Shown here in pieces: positions 26,080-34,115 of a stretch of DNA of 64,000 bases. The notes under the pieces were generated by a model. That model worked only from the letters and a program-made list of their open reading frames with translations, was not told where the DNA came from and searched no databases. The DNA comes from Microbacterium sp. MYb62 (lineage in GTDB: Bacteria > Actinomycetota > Actinomycetes > Actinomycetales > Microbacteriaceae): NCBI RefSeq assembly GCF_002979475.1, contig NZ_PCOY01000016.1, positions 1-64,000 on the forward strand, read 5' to 3'. Each line of letters starts with the position of its first letter. The first letter of the stretch is position 1. A program made the position numbers and the translations under genes.

Positions 26080-26799
26080 GTGAGCGGCATGCCAGAGCAG
26101 CCGATCGCCGTGGATGCGACGCCCGACGGTGCCGTGCGCATCTTCGTCGTCGATGATCACCCGGTCTTCGCATACGGGATGTCGAGCTTCCTCGAATCGA
26201 TCGACGGGTTCGAGGTCGTAGGTCGGGCGGGCACCGAGGATGAGGCCGTGGAAGGGGTGCTGGCCGCCCAGCCCGACGTCGTGCTCATGGACGTGGATCT
26301 CGGGTCGGGGTCGGGCATCGAGGCGACGCGCCGTATCGTCCGGGCAGCCCCCGGGATCGGGGTGCTCATCGTGACGATGCTCGGCGACGACGACTCGGTG
26401 TTCGCCGCGTTGCGGGCCGGGGCCCGTGGCTACCTGCTCAAGAGCGCGCTGCCCGATGAGATCGAGCGCGGGCTGCGGGCGGTGGCCGCCGGCGACGTCC
26501 TGCTCACGGCAGAGATCGGGCGGCGGGCGATCGATCTGCTCTCCGGGGCGCGGACGACGGGACCCGTGGTGTTCCCCGAACTCACGCACCGGGAGCGCGA
26601 GGTGCTCGATCTGATCGCCCGCGGGCTCGACAACCAGGCCGTCGCCCGGCGGCTCGTACTGTCGTCGAAGACCGTGCGCAACTATCTGTCCGGTATCCTC
26701 GCGAAGCTCGCCGTCCCCGATCGCAGCGCACTCATCGTGCGCGCCCGCGAGGCGGGCCTCGGTCGCGACGTCGTCGACCCGCCTCCCGACCCCGGGTGA
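26080..26799 (+). CDS. NarL/LuxR-family response regulator
   Basis: A 239-residue two-component response regulator. The receiver domain begins VRIFVVDDHPVFAYGM (acidic DD pair), has the phospho-acceptor Asp in DVVLMDVDLGSGSG and the switch Lys in GYLLKSALP. The C-terminal LuxR helix-turn-helix is LTHREREVLDLIARGLDNQAVARRLVLSSKTVRNYLSGI. It is divergent from the kinase and pseudokinase genes and is their likely partner. GTG 26080 has GGAGGAGGG 7 bases upstream; alternatively ATG 26089 lies 7 bases after a TAGCGT box and could be leaderless. Confidence 0.93.
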   Translation: MSGMPEQPIAVDATPDGAVRIFVVDDHPVFAYGMSSFLESIDGFEVVGRAGTEDEAVEGVLAAQPDVVLMDVDLGSGSGIEATRRIVRAAPGIGVLIVTMLGDDDSVFAALRAGARGYLLKSALPDEIERGLRAVAAGDVLLTAEIGRRAIDLLSGARTTGPVVFPELTHREREVLDLIARGLDNQAVARRLVLSSKTVRNYLSGILAKLAVPDRSALIVRAREAGLGRDVVDPPPDPG

Positions 26800-26841
26800 C
26801 CTTTCCCCGCCGTCCCCCGCCCGCCGCGCTGTCTCTCCGTT

Positions 26842-26898
26842 TCCGGTCGCACTTGCTGTCGTTCTCGCCGCGCGGAAGCGGCAGGAATTGCGACCGGA
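26842..26898. repeat. 57-bp palindromic repeat, copy 1
   Basis: Imperfect 19-base arms (26842-26860 and 26880-26898) with 16 of 19 matching positions and a 19-base loop. The right arm, read as its complement, TCCGGTCGCAATTCCTGCC, differs at only two positions from the arm of a second palindrome of identical total length at 57923-57979. It lies between the response regulator and the alarmone synthetase and may act as a terminator or be a dispersed REP-like element. Confidence 0.55.
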
Positions 26899-26990
26899 GT
26901 GCCCACGGGCCGCGCCGAAGCACCTGGGTGACGGTGTTCGGGAATCGTGAGGACATCGGGTATCCACAGCGGTTTCCGATCACGAAGCCG

Positions 26991-27003
26991 TAACGTCGTC
27001 GGC
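26991..27003 (+). promoter_or_regulatory. Leaderless-type promoter of the alarmone synthetase
   Basis: TAACGT (26991-26996) followed by 7 bases and ATG 27004 fits an actinobacterial -10 box with transcription starting at the A of the start codon. There is no Shine-Dalgarno sequence. Confidence 0.55.
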
Positions 27004-27738
27004 ATGACGACCGTTCACGTCACCGAGGACACGATCAACCAGGCCCGCGAGCTGCGCGACGAGCTGCAGCGGTTCCTGCGTGAGTACGAGTTCGGGATGC
27101 GCGAGGTCGAGACGAAGATCTCGATCCTGCGCGACGAGTTCACGCACGACCACGCGTACAACCCGATCGAGCACGTGAAGAGTCGGCTGAAGTCGCCCGA
27201 CAGCATCGTCGAGAAGATCGCCCGGAAGGGGATCGACGAGCCCGACTTCGACCGCATCCGCGCCGAGATCACCGACATCGCCGGTGTGCGCGTGACGTGC
27301 AGCTTCGTCGCCGACGTGTACCGCCTGTTCGACCTGCTCACCGCGCAGGACGACATCACCGTGCGCACGGTCAAGGACTACATCGCGCACCCGAAGGACA
27401 ACGGGTACAAGAGCCTGCACGCGATCATCGAGGTGCCCGTGTTCCTGTCGACCGGCGCGCTGTTGGTGCCGGTCGAAGTGCAGTTCCGCACCATCGCGAT
27501 GGATTTCTGGGCGAGCCTCGAGCACAAGATCTACTACAAGTTCTCGAACCAGGTGCCCTCGCACCTCGTCGACAGCCTGTCGGATGCTGCGGATGCCGCC
27601 GCCGAGCTCGACAACAGGATGGAGCGGCTGCACCGGGAGGCGCACGGCGTGCCGCAGCGGCAGCTCGCCCCGCCACCCCCTCCCGCGCCGCCCGCGGCAC
27701 CGCACACCCCTGCCGACCCTCGGGTCGTCGGGGTCTAG
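27004..27738 (+). CDS. Small alarmone synthetase (RelA/SpoT-homologous GTP pyrophosphokinase)
   Basis: A 244-residue single-domain (p)ppGpp synthetase of the RelP/RelQ-like class, transferring pyrophosphate from ATP to GTP/GDP. Motifs: IEHVKSRLKSPDSIVEKIARKG (ATP-binding KxRxK-type loop), DIAGVRVTCSFVADVYRL (metal-binding RDIxGxRI-type), DYIAHPKDNGYKSLHAII (G-loop Tyr in NGYKSLH), VEVQFRTIAMDFWASLEHKIYYK. It has no hydrolase, TGS or ACT domain. A Pro/Ala-rich tail (QLAPPPPPAPPAAPHTPADP) follows the synthetase fold. ATG 27004 fits both the protein family and the -10 spacing. Confidence 0.92.
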   Translation: MTTVHVTEDTINQARELRDELQRFLREYEFGMREVETKISILRDEFTHDHAYNPIEHVKSRLKSPDSIVEKIARKGIDEPDFDRIRAEITDIAGVRVTCSFVADVYRLFDLLTAQDDITVRTVKDYIAHPKDNGYKSLHAIIEVPVFLSTGALLVPVEVQFRTIAMDFWASLEHKIYYKFSNQVPSHLVDSLSDAADAAAELDNRMERLHREAHGVPQRQLAPPPPPAPPAAPHTPADPRVVGV

Positions 27739-27851
27739 CCGAGAGACACCGGGTCCGCCGCGCTCCCCGCTGCACTCCCCGGCCGCGCTGACGGCGCCGC
27801 CGGGCGTCGACCGTGTTGCGCGCGGAGCCGCGGTCCTGGGAGCATCGGCTG

Positions 27852-28121
27852 GTGGTGAGAACGCAGGAAGCCGTGGACGTCGAGTCCGATCACGATGTCG
27901 ACGAACTCGGCGGGCTCGACCGTGGGCGGCAGCGGTGCGAGTGCGATCACGGTGACGACGAGGGCTACCAGCCCTGCGGACGCAAGGCCAGATGGCGCGT
28001 GACGGTCGACTGCGTATGCGGCGAAGGCCACCCGCGTCGGGTCGAGATCCTGTGCTCGCGATGCCTGCGCACGCTGCGACAGTTCCAGGGTCGCGAGGCC
28101 ATCACCGCGCGTCGTCTCTGA
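27852..28121 (+). CDS. Small Cys-rich zinc-ribbon-like protein
   Basis: About 89 residues with a reading frame of consistently high third-position GC. The core CECDHGDDEGYQPCGRKARW followed by RVTVDCVCGEGHPRRVEILCSRCLRTL has paired cysteines suited to binding zinc. I recall similar short actinobacterial proteins of unknown function with a 'CDHG...PCxxxAxWRV' pattern. The start is uncertain: GTG 27852 has GGGAG 10 bases upstream; GTG 27813, 27855 and 27873 are in frame. The minus strand also has an open frame here, mostly a shadow of the next gene. Confidence 0.5.
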   Translation: MVRTQEAVDVESDHDVDELGGLDRGRQRCECDHGDDEGYQPCGRKARWRVTVDCVCGEGHPRRVEILCSRCLRTLRQFQGREAITARRL

Positions 28122-28230
28122 CCGACGGACGGCGTCTCCGCTGATCCTCACATCCGATCGCGCCTCGGCTCCGAACAACGGGAGATCACACCGGCGACGG
28201 TGTGCGGAGACGGTGGAACGGGAGACGACC

Positions 28231-29856
28231 ATGGTGCAGCGCCGCAGTGGCAAGAGATTCCTCGTCTGGGCGGCCCTCGCGGGCATGATCGGCGGGGGCG
28301 TCTTCCTCGCGACGGCCGAGCTGTTCGCGCTGCTCTTCGCACGCGCGGCCAGTCCGATCCTCGCGGTGGGAGGGTTCGTGATCGACATCGTGCCGCAGCC
28401 CTTCAAGGAGTTCGCGATCGCCACCTTCGGCGAATACGACAAGATCGCGCTGCTGGCCGGCCTCGGTCTCGCCGTGCTCATCGCCTCGGCGATCGCCGGC
28501 ATCCTGCAGTTCGTGCGTCCGCCCCTCGGCGTGATCGCGCTGGTGATCGCGGGAGTGCTCTCGACCGCGGCGATCGTGACGCGTGCGGCCGTGGCTCCGC
28601 TCGCCTTCCTGCCTCCGGTCCTCGGGACGGTCGCCGGATCGTTCGTCCTCGTGCTCCTCTGCCGCCGTCTGCGCGGGTGGCGGGAATCCGTCGTCGGGAG
28701 CGGGGGTGAAGTGGAGAGCGCCACGGAGGCCGCGGATCCCGAAGCCCCCGGCGCCGACATCACCGACGCGCAGAGCGCGCGTCCGGGTTTCGACCGGCGT
28801 CGCTTCTTCGTCCTCGCCGCGCTCGCCGGAGCGTCCGCGCTGGTCGTGGGCATCACCGCCCGCACGGTGAGCATGGCGGTCTCCTCGGTCGAGGCCATCC
28901 GGAGCGCGCTGAAGCTGCCCTCCCCGAAGACCACGGTCACGGTGCCGCAGGGTGCCGAGCTCGACATCCCCGGGCTCAGCAAGCTGTTCACCCCGAACAA
29001 GGACTTCTACCGCGTCGACACCGCGCTCACGGTTCCGTCGATCGATCCGGACACCTGGCGTCTGGTGATCGACGGCATGGTCGACCAGCGTGTCGAGATG
29101 AGCTTCCAGGACATCCTCGACATGGGCCTCGACGAGTACGCGATCACGCTCACGTGCGTCTCGAACGAGGTCGGCGGTGAGCTGGTCGGCAACGCGAAGT
29201 GGCTCGGGGTGCCGTTGCGAGACGTGCTCAAGAAGGCGGGGGTGAAGTCCGGCGCCGACATGGTGCTCTCGCGCAGCGTCGACGGCTACACCGCGAGCAC
29301 ACCGCTCGCGGCGCTCACCGATGACGACCTCGATGCGATCCTCGCCGTCGGGATGAACGGCGAACCGCTGCCCCTCGAGCACGGCTTCCCGGTGCGGATG
29401 GTCGTGCCGGGACTCTACGGCTACGTGTCGGCGACCAAGTGGCTCACCGAGCTCAAGGTCACGACCTTCGCTCAGGACGAGGCGTACTGGACGCCCCGGG
29501 GGTACAGCGCCGAGGCGCCGATCAAGTTCGCCTCGCGCGTCGACACCCCGAAGCTCGGCGCGGCCGTGGAGGCGGGGAAGATCCCGATCGCCGGAGTGGC
29601 CTGGGCGCAGTCGGTCGGCATCGACCGCGTGGAGGTGAGCATCGACGACGGGGACTGGGTTCCGGCGACGTTGTCGGCGCCGATCAACGACGACACCTGG
29701 GTGCAGTGGTTCATGGAGTGGGACGCGACGCCGGGCACGCACTACGTCGCGGTGCGGGCCGTGAACAAGAACGGCGACCTGCAGATCGAGGAGCGCGCAC
29801 CGATCGCCCCCGATGGCTCGTCGGGATGGCAGCGTTCGCTCATCCGGGTCACCTGA
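28231..29856 (+). CDS. Membrane-anchored molybdopterin-dependent oxidoreductase (sulfite-oxidase fold)
   Basis: A 541-residue protein. Residues 10-160 form about four membrane helices, then a charged linker (EVESATEAADPEAPGADITD) and a fifth helix after FDRRRFFVLAALAG. From about residue 235 there is an oxidoreductase molybdopterin-binding domain. The Mo-coordinating Cys is in TLTCVSNEVGG (C309), followed by GELVGNAKWLGVPLRDVLKKAG and PVRMVVPGLYGYVSATKWLTEL, then a C-terminal dimerisation domain of the sulfite oxidase family. The active site faces outside. GGGAG lies 6-7 bases before ATG 28231. It opens a molybdenum cofactor gene cluster that would supply its cofactor. Confidence 0.92.
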   Translation: MVQRRSGKRFLVWAALAGMIGGGVFLATAELFALLFARAASPILAVGGFVIDIVPQPFKEFAIATFGEYDKIALLAGLGLAVLIASAIAGILQFVRPPLGVIALVIAGVLSTAAIVTRAAVAPLAFLPPVLGTVAGSFVLVLLCRRLRGWRESVVGSGGEVESATEAADPEAPGADITDAQSARPGFDRRRFFVLAALAGASALVVGITARTVSMAVSSVEAIRSALKLPSPKTTVTVPQGAELDIPGLSKLFTPNKDFYRVDTALTVPSIDPDTWRLVIDGMVDQRVEMSFQDILDMGLDEYAITLTCVSNEVGGELVGNAKWLGVPLRDVLKKAGVKSGADMVLSRSVDGYTASTPLAALTDDDLDAILAVGMNGEPLPLEHGFPVRMVVPGLYGYVSATKWLTELKVTTFAQDEAYWTPRGYSAEAPIKFASRVDTPKLGAAVEAGKIPIAGVAWAQSVGIDRVEVSIDDGDWVPATLSAPINDDTWVQWFMEWDATPGTHYVAVRAVNKNGDLQIEERAPIAPDGSSGWQRSLIRVT

Positions 29857-29897
29857 GTCCGGTGCGCGGTCGGGCACGCGGGCCTAGGGTGGGAGCC

Positions 29898-30386
29898 ATG
29901 GGCCCACTCCCCGCACTCGTGATCACCGTCTCGGATCGATCGTTCGCCGGGGAGCGTGAGGATCGTGGAGGACCGGTCGCCGTGGGGCTGCTGCGGGATG
30001 CCGGGTGGCACTGTCCCGACGCCGAGATCGTCGCCGATGGTGCGGATTCGGTGGCGGATGCCCTGCGCCGGGCGGTCGCCCGCGGCATCCGACTGGTCGT
30101 GACGACCGGGGGGACCGGTGTCGGTCCTCGTGATCTGACCCCCGAGGGGACGCAGCGTGTGATCACCCGAGAGATCCCCGGGATCGCCGAGGAGCTGCGT
30201 CGCAGCGGACTCGCCGACACCCCGCTCTCCGTGCTGTCACGCGGACTCGCCGGCATCGTCGACCCCGACGGCATGCTCGTCGTGAACCTCCCCGGTTCCC
30301 CGCGCGCCGTCGCTTCCGGCGTCCCCGTGGTGCTCGGCGTCGCCGCGCACATCCTGGATCAGGTGAAGGGCGGAGACCACTCATGA
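29898..30386 (+). CDS. moaB: MoaB/MogA-type molybdopterin adenylyltransferase
   Basis: A 162-residue enzyme that adenylates molybdopterin before molybdate insertion. Family motifs: LVITVSDRSFAGEREDRGGP, VTTGGTGVGPRDLTPEGTQRVI, and VNLPGSPRAV near the C-terminus. TAGGGT, 7 bases, then ATG 29898 is a clear leaderless promoter pattern at 29885-29897. Its stop overlaps the moaE start (ATGA), so the two form a unit. Confidence 0.94.
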   Translation: MGPLPALVITVSDRSFAGEREDRGGPVAVGLLRDAGWHCPDAEIVADGADSVADALRRAVARGIRLVVTTGGTGVGPRDLTPEGTQRVITREIPGIAEELRRSGLADTPLSVLSRGLAGIVDPDGMLVVNLPGSPRAVASGVPVVLGVAAHILDQVKGGDHS

Positions 30387-30817
30387 ACGACGTGAGAATC
30401 GCAGCCGTGTCGGAACAGCGTCTCGATCTCGATGCGCATCTCGCCGCGGTCGAAGACCCTCGACTCGGGGCGGTGACGACCTTCGTCGGCCGGGTGCGCG
30501 ACAACGACCCGGACGCCGAGACCCCCGTGGTCGGCCTGGAGTACAGTGCACACCCCGACGCCGAGGCGACGTTGCGGCGGATCGCCGAGCAGGCCGGCGC
30601 CGGGGCGGAAGCCCCCGCGGTGGTGGCGGTGAGCCATCGCATCGGCCACCTCGACGTCGGCGATGCGGCCGTGGTGATCGCGGTCGCCTCCGAGCATCGT
30701 GCCGAGGCGTTCGAGGTGTGCCGGGCGGTCATCGAGGCCATCAAGAGCGACCTCCCCGTGTGGAAGCGTCAGCTCGAGGTCGACGGAACCTCGTCGTGGA
30801 AGGGCATCGGCGGCTGA
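30383..30817 (+). CDS. moaE: Molybdopterin synthase catalytic subunit MoaE
   Basis: A 144-residue large subunit of molybdopterin synthase, which converts precursor Z (cPMP) to molybdopterin with sulfur from MoaD. Motifs: GAVTTFVGRVRDND, LEYSAHPDAEATL, VAVSHRIGHLDVGDAAVVIAV, HRAEAFEVCRAVIEAIKSDLPVWKRQ (catalytic Lys region). Overlaps moaB by four bases. Convergent with moaD, 10 bases away. Confidence 0.96.
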   Translation: MNDVRIAAVSEQRLDLDAHLAAVEDPRLGAVTTFVGRVRDNDPDAETPVVGLEYSAHPDAEATLRRIAEQAGAGAEAPAVVAVSHRIGHLDVGDAAVVIAVASEHRAEAFEVCRAVIEAIKSDLPVWKRQLEVDGTSSWKGIGG

Positions 30818-30827
30818 GCCGTCCCCG

Positions 30828-31061
30828 TCATCCGCCGGCGAAGGGCGGGAGCACGTCGATGAGCTCGGCGTCGTCGAGGGCGGTGTCGCCGTCGGCGCGC
30901 ACCCCGTCGACGAGCACCGCGCAGCGCGCCAGGATGTCGGCGAGCGCCGGATGCTCGGCGACGACGGCGGCGCGCAGGGCGAGGAGCGAGTTCTCGCCGC
31001 GTTCTTCGCTGTCGGTGCCTGCGGCCTCGGCGGCGGCGGCGAAGTAGCGCACCCGAGTCAT
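30828..31061 (-). CDS. moaD: Molybdopterin synthase sulfur carrier MoaD
   Basis: A 77-residue ubiquitin-fold sulfur carrier ending in the required Gly-Gly (IDVLPPFAGG), where the thiocarboxylate is formed by MoeB. It begins MTRVRYFAAAAEAAG. The start overlaps the moaC stop by four bases, making it the last gene of the moeB-moeA-moaC-moaD operon. Confidence 0.94.
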   Translation of the reverse strand: MTRVRYFAAAAEAAGTDSEERGENSLLALRAAVVAEHPALADILARCAVLVDGVRADGDTALDDAELIDVLPPFAGG

Positions 31062-31573
31062 CGGGCGTCCCCCGCGTCTCCGGACGCGACGAAGGGTGCG
31101 GCTTCTCCGGGGCGGACCCAGTCGCCGGAGCGCCCGCCGGACTTCGCCACGATGCGCACGTCTTCGATCACGACGGCGCGGTCGACGCCTTTGATCATGT
31201 CGACGATCGCGAGGGCGGTGACCGAGACCGCCGTCAGTGCTTCCATCTCGACGCCCGTGCGGTCGGCGGTGCCCACCGTGGCCTCGACGTGCACGCCGTC
31301 ATCGACGATCTCGAGGTCCACGCTCGCCCGATGCACGCCGATCACGTGCGCGAGCGGGAGCAGCGACGGGGTGGACTTCGCCGCCTGGATGCCGGCGATG
31401 CGCGCCACGGCGAGGACATCGCCCTTCGGTACGGTGCCGTCGCGGAGGGCGGTGATCACGTCGGTGCTGCAACGCACGAAGCCTCGCGCGGTCGCGGTGC
31501 GGACGGTCGGCTGCTTCGCGGTCACGTCGACCATGTGCGCACGGCCGGCGGCGTCAAGGTGAGGGAAGCTCAT
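31058..31573 (-). CDS. moaC: Cyclic pyranopterin monophosphate synthase MoaC
   Basis: A 171-residue enzyme that, after MoaA, forms cyclic pyranopterin monophosphate from GTP-derived intermediate. Recognisable blocks: HLDAAGRAHMVDVTAKQPTVRTATA, KGDVLAVARIAGIQAAKSTPSLLPLAH, VEMEALTAVSVTALAIVDMIKGVD, IEDVRIVAKSGGRSGDW. ATG 31573 overlaps the moeA stop by four bases. Confidence 0.96.
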   Translation of the reverse strand: MSFPHLDAAGRAHMVDVTAKQPTVRTATARGFVRCSTDVITALRDGTVPKGDVLAVARIAGIQAAKSTPSLLPLAHVIGVHRASVDLEIVDDGVHVEATVGTADRTGVEMEALTAVSVTALAIVDMIKGVDRAVVIEDVRIVAKSGGRSGDWVRPGEAAPFVASGDAGDAR

Positions 31574-32805
31574 CCGACCAGCATGACATCGATCACATCG
31601 CCCACGGCGACCGCCTCGATCTCGGCCGGCACGATCGCGAACGCGTGCGCACGGGCGAGACCGCCGGCGAGGTGCGACCCCGACCCGCCCGCGGTCGCCG
31701 GACGCACGGTGCGCGCGGCGAGGTCGACGACGGCGGGAAGGTACTGGCGGCGGCCGGGCGGAGGCGTCCACGAGGCGTCGGCGGTGAGCGGCGCGCGGGG
31801 GCGGTGGATCTGCGTCCGTCCCTGCATCGCGAGGAGGGCGGGTCGCACGAACACCTCGAACGACACCGCCACGCTGACGGGGTTTCCCGGGAGGCCGAAC
31901 ACCAGGCATCCGGTCTCGAGCACTCCGAAGGCCTGCGGCTTGCCCGGCTGCATCGCGACCGCGCTGAACTCGACCTGTCCACCGCCGTCGAAGGCTCCGC
32001 GCACGGGCTCGTAGGCACCGGCGCTGACACCGCCCGTGAAGACGATCACGTCGGCAGCGAGGGCGACGGCTTCGGCCGTCACCGCTCGGACGGCGTCGGC
32101 CTCGTCCGGAACGCGCGCGACCAGCACCACCTCGGCATCGGCATCCGCCACCAGCTGCTCCAGCAGCGGGCCGTTCGAGTCGGGGATGCGGCCGCGGGCG
32201 GGGGCTTCCCCCGGTGCGAGCAGCTCGCTGCCCGTCGACACCACGGCCACCCGAGGCGCACGCGTCACCGTGACCTCGGCGATGCCGGCGGCGACGGCGG
32301 CCGCGACCTGGAAGGGCCCGAGGCGCTCGCCGGCGAGCACGACCTCGTCGCCTGCATGCAGATCCGCGCCCCGGCGCCGCACGAAGACACCGGGCTTGGC
32401 CGGCGCCCGCAGCACCCGTACCTCGCCGAGGGAATCGGCGAGCCCGCCGGTGGTGTCCTCGAAGGGCACGATCACGTCGGCATCCGTCGGGGTCGGCGAC
32501 CCGGTCATGATGCGGGCAGCCTCGCCTCGGCCGAGTGGAGGGTCGGTCGCGACGCCGGCGGGGAGGTCGGCGACCACTCGCAGGGTGACCGGATGCTCCT
32601 CTGATGCGCCGGCGACATCGGCTTCGCGCACGGCGAAGCCGTCCATCGCCGAGTTGTCGAAGAGCGGGATGTCGTGGGCGGCGGTCGCCGGATCGGCGAG
32701 GGTGCGCCCCGCAGCATCCCGCACCGGACGCGTATCGGCCGCGAGCACCTGGACGGCCTCGAGCACGCGGTCGAGCTGCTCTTCGACCGTCCGACGGCCG
32801 TTCAT
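31570..32805 (-). CDS. moeA: Molybdopterin molybdenumtransferase MoeA
   Basis: A 411-residue enzyme that inserts molybdate into adenylated molybdopterin. Landmarks: DIPLFDNSAMDGFAVREADV near residue 50, RIMTGSPTPTDADVIVPFEDT, AGDEVVLAGERLGPFQVAAAVAAG, VVSTGSELLAPGE, VFTGGVSAGAYEPV, GLPGNPVSVAVSFEVFVRP. ATG 32805 overlaps the moeB stop by four bases. The shared junction also contains a short GCCGATGCC-type repeat that encodes the MoeB tail. Confidence 0.95.
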   Translation of the reverse strand: MNGRRTVEEQLDRVLEAVQVLAADTRPVRDAAGRTLADPATAAHDIPLFDNSAMDGFAVREADVAGASEEHPVTLRVVADLPAGVATDPPLGRGEAARIMTGSPTPTDADVIVPFEDTTGGLADSLGEVRVLRAPAKPGVFVRRRGADLHAGDEVVLAGERLGPFQVAAAVAAGIAEVTVTRAPRVAVVSTGSELLAPGEAPARGRIPDSNGPLLEQLVADADAEVVLVARVPDEADAVRAVTAEAVALAADVIVFTGGVSAGAYEPVRGAFDGGGQVEFSAVAMQPGKPQAFGVLETGCLVFGLPGNPVSVAVSFEVFVRPALLAMQGRTQIHRPRAPLTADASWTPPPGRRQYLPAVVDLAARTVRPATAGGSGSHLAGGLARAHAFAIVPAEIEAVAVGDVIDVMLVG

Positions 32806-33602
32806 GCCGACACCGCCGATGCCGACGCCGATGCCGACGCTGTTGCAGCCGACCGGATCGCGATCTCGTGCTGTCGACCGGTGAGTGCGTCGATCATGGC
32901 CAGGCGTCCGAGCAGCGGTTCGCCCGCTCCGGTGACGAGCTTGATCGCCTCGCCGGCCAGCATCCCGCCGACCTGCACGCACAGGGCGCCGAGCACGCCG
33001 ACCTGGGCGCAGCTGGGCGGCTCGCCCTCGGTGTCGAGCGGGAAGAGGTCGGTGAGCACCACGGGGTCTCCTTCGGTCGGTCGCGACCAGAACACGGTGG
33101 CCTGCGCGTGCCACTCCTGCACGGCCCCCCACACGAGCGGCAGCCCGAGCGTCTCGGTCGCAGCGGCCACGTCGCGGCGGGTGGCGAAGGAGTCGCTCGT
33201 GTCGACCACCACGTCGGCGCGCGCCAACAGTCGCTCGGCATTGGCGGCATCGAGACGTTCGTGCACCTGGGTCACGACTGTCTGTGGGGCGAGCGCGGTG
33301 ATCGCGCGCGCGGCTGAGGCGGTCTTCCTGGTCCCGATGTCTTCCACCCGGTGTGCAAGCTGACGCTGCAGGTTGGTCAGCTCAACGACGTCATCATCGA
33401 TCACGGCTATCGAGCCGATCCCCGCCGCAGCCAGTGCGAGCAGCACCGGTGAGCCGAGGCCTCCCGCACCGACGACCGCGACATGGGCGGCGTTCAGGCG
33501 GCGCTGCCCTTCTTCGCCGATACCGCCGAGCACGGCGTGCCGCGCGGTGCGCACGAGTTCTTCCGGGTCCAGCGCGGCGGCGGGGGCGACGAGGGGCTGC
33601 AT
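32802..33602 (-). CDS. moeB: ThiF/MoeB-family adenylyltransferase
   Basis: A 266-residue E1-like enzyme that adenylates the MoaD C-terminus (and possibly ThiS). The nucleotide motif is VAVVGAGGLGSPVLLALAAAGIG, followed by IDDDVVELTNLQRQLAHR and DTSDSFATRRDVAAA. It lacks the C-terminal rhodanese domain found in some actinobacterial homologues and ends in a low-complexity Ala-Ser tail (ATASASASASAVSA). A TACGCT box 6 bases before ATG 33602 fits a leaderless promoter for the moeB-moeA-moaC-moaD operon. Confidence 0.92.
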   Translation of the reverse strand: MQPLVAPAAALDPEELVRTARHAVLGGIGEEGQRRLNAAHVAVVGAGGLGSPVLLALAAAGIGSIAVIDDDVVELTNLQRQLAHRVEDIGTRKTASAARAITALAPQTVVTQVHERLDAANAERLLARADVVVDTSDSFATRRDVAAATETLGLPLVWGAVQEWHAQATVFWSRPTEGDPVVLTDLFPLDTEGEPPSCAQVGVLGALCVQVGGMLAGEAIKLVTGAGEPLLGRLAMIDALTGRQHEIAIRSAATASASASASAVSA

Positions 33603-33630
33603 GCGTTCAGCGTATGCCCGGCAGTTGCAT

Positions 33631-33661
33631 GGTGTCTCAGCTGCTCACGAGCTGAGACACC
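33631..33661 (-). terminator. Hairpin terminator overlapping the end of the HicB-like gene
   Basis: A perfect 12-bp stem (33631-33642 and 33650-33661, GGTGTCTCAGCT and complement) with a 7-base loop. It covers the last codons and stop of the upstream gene and stands before the moeB promoter, so it probably insulates the molybdenum operon. There is no clear T-tract. Confidence 0.55.
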
Positions 33662-34005
33662 CGCCCGCGTGAGACGCCGAGAATCGCCGCGGAGTCGGTG
33701 ACGGAGAATCCGGCTTCTCGAAGGTGTCGAACGACGCGACGCGACTCCGCGGCGGCGGCGGCCGAGGCCGCGATCGCATTCTCCGTCGCGATGTGCGCGG
33801 CAGCGACCTCATCGCCGAGAGGGCCGATATCGGGCACCACGGTGATGTTCCAAGCGCTGTGGTCGACATCGGGTTCCTCGGTGTCGAGGTAGTCCCGGAC
33901 CTGCTGTTCAGCCTTGTCGAGTGTGGCGATCTGTGTGGCGGCTTCTCCGTCGAGCCAGAGTTCCCAGCCGTGTTCCCACTTGCGCGCGGTGGCGGTGATG
34001 TCCAT
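33637..34005 (-). CDS. HicB-antitoxin-like protein with C-terminal HTH
   Basis: A 122-residue protein. The N-terminal half (MDITATARKWEHGWELWLDG, ATLDKAEQQVRDYLDTEEPD) has the HicB-like partial RNase H fold. An Ala-rich helix follows (HIATENAIAASAAAAAESRR), then a small helix-turn-helix, FSVTDSAAILGVSRGRVSQLVSS. Similar solo proteins are common in actinobacteria. No HicA toxin lies next to it, so a housekeeping DNA-binding role is as likely as an antitoxin role. GGAGG lies upstream of ATG 34005. Confidence 0.7.
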   Translation of the reverse strand: MDITATARKWEHGWELWLDGEAATQIATLDKAEQQVRDYLDTEEPDVDHSAWNITVVPDIGPLGDEVAAAHIATENAIAASAAAAAESRRVVRHLREAGFSVTDSAAILGVSRGRVSQLVSS

Positions 34006-34115
34006 CGTCAATCCTCCTTCGATGCTTCGATCGTCTTCAGCGCCTTGCGGACGAGCTCCCCTGCCGGGGATGGGGGAGAAGCTGAGATTTCCGGGTGCAG
34101 GTGCAGAGGGCAGCG

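Noticed and set aside
28213..28230. GTG 28213 as the start of the molybdopterin oxidoreductase
   Set aside because: ATG 28231 has GGGAG at proper spacing and starts the basic N-terminus; the upstream GTG has no ribosome site.
27735..29000. A 421-codon minus-strand frame over the start of the molybdopterin oxidoreductase
   Set aside because: Most of it is antisense to a well-supported membrane and molybdopterin-binding protein; low-complexity Arg/Thr/Ser content.
33637..34005. HicB-like gene as half of a toxin-antitoxin pair
   Set aside because: No HicA-like ORF lies on either side; the 110 bases before the next gene are too short and show no toxin motif.
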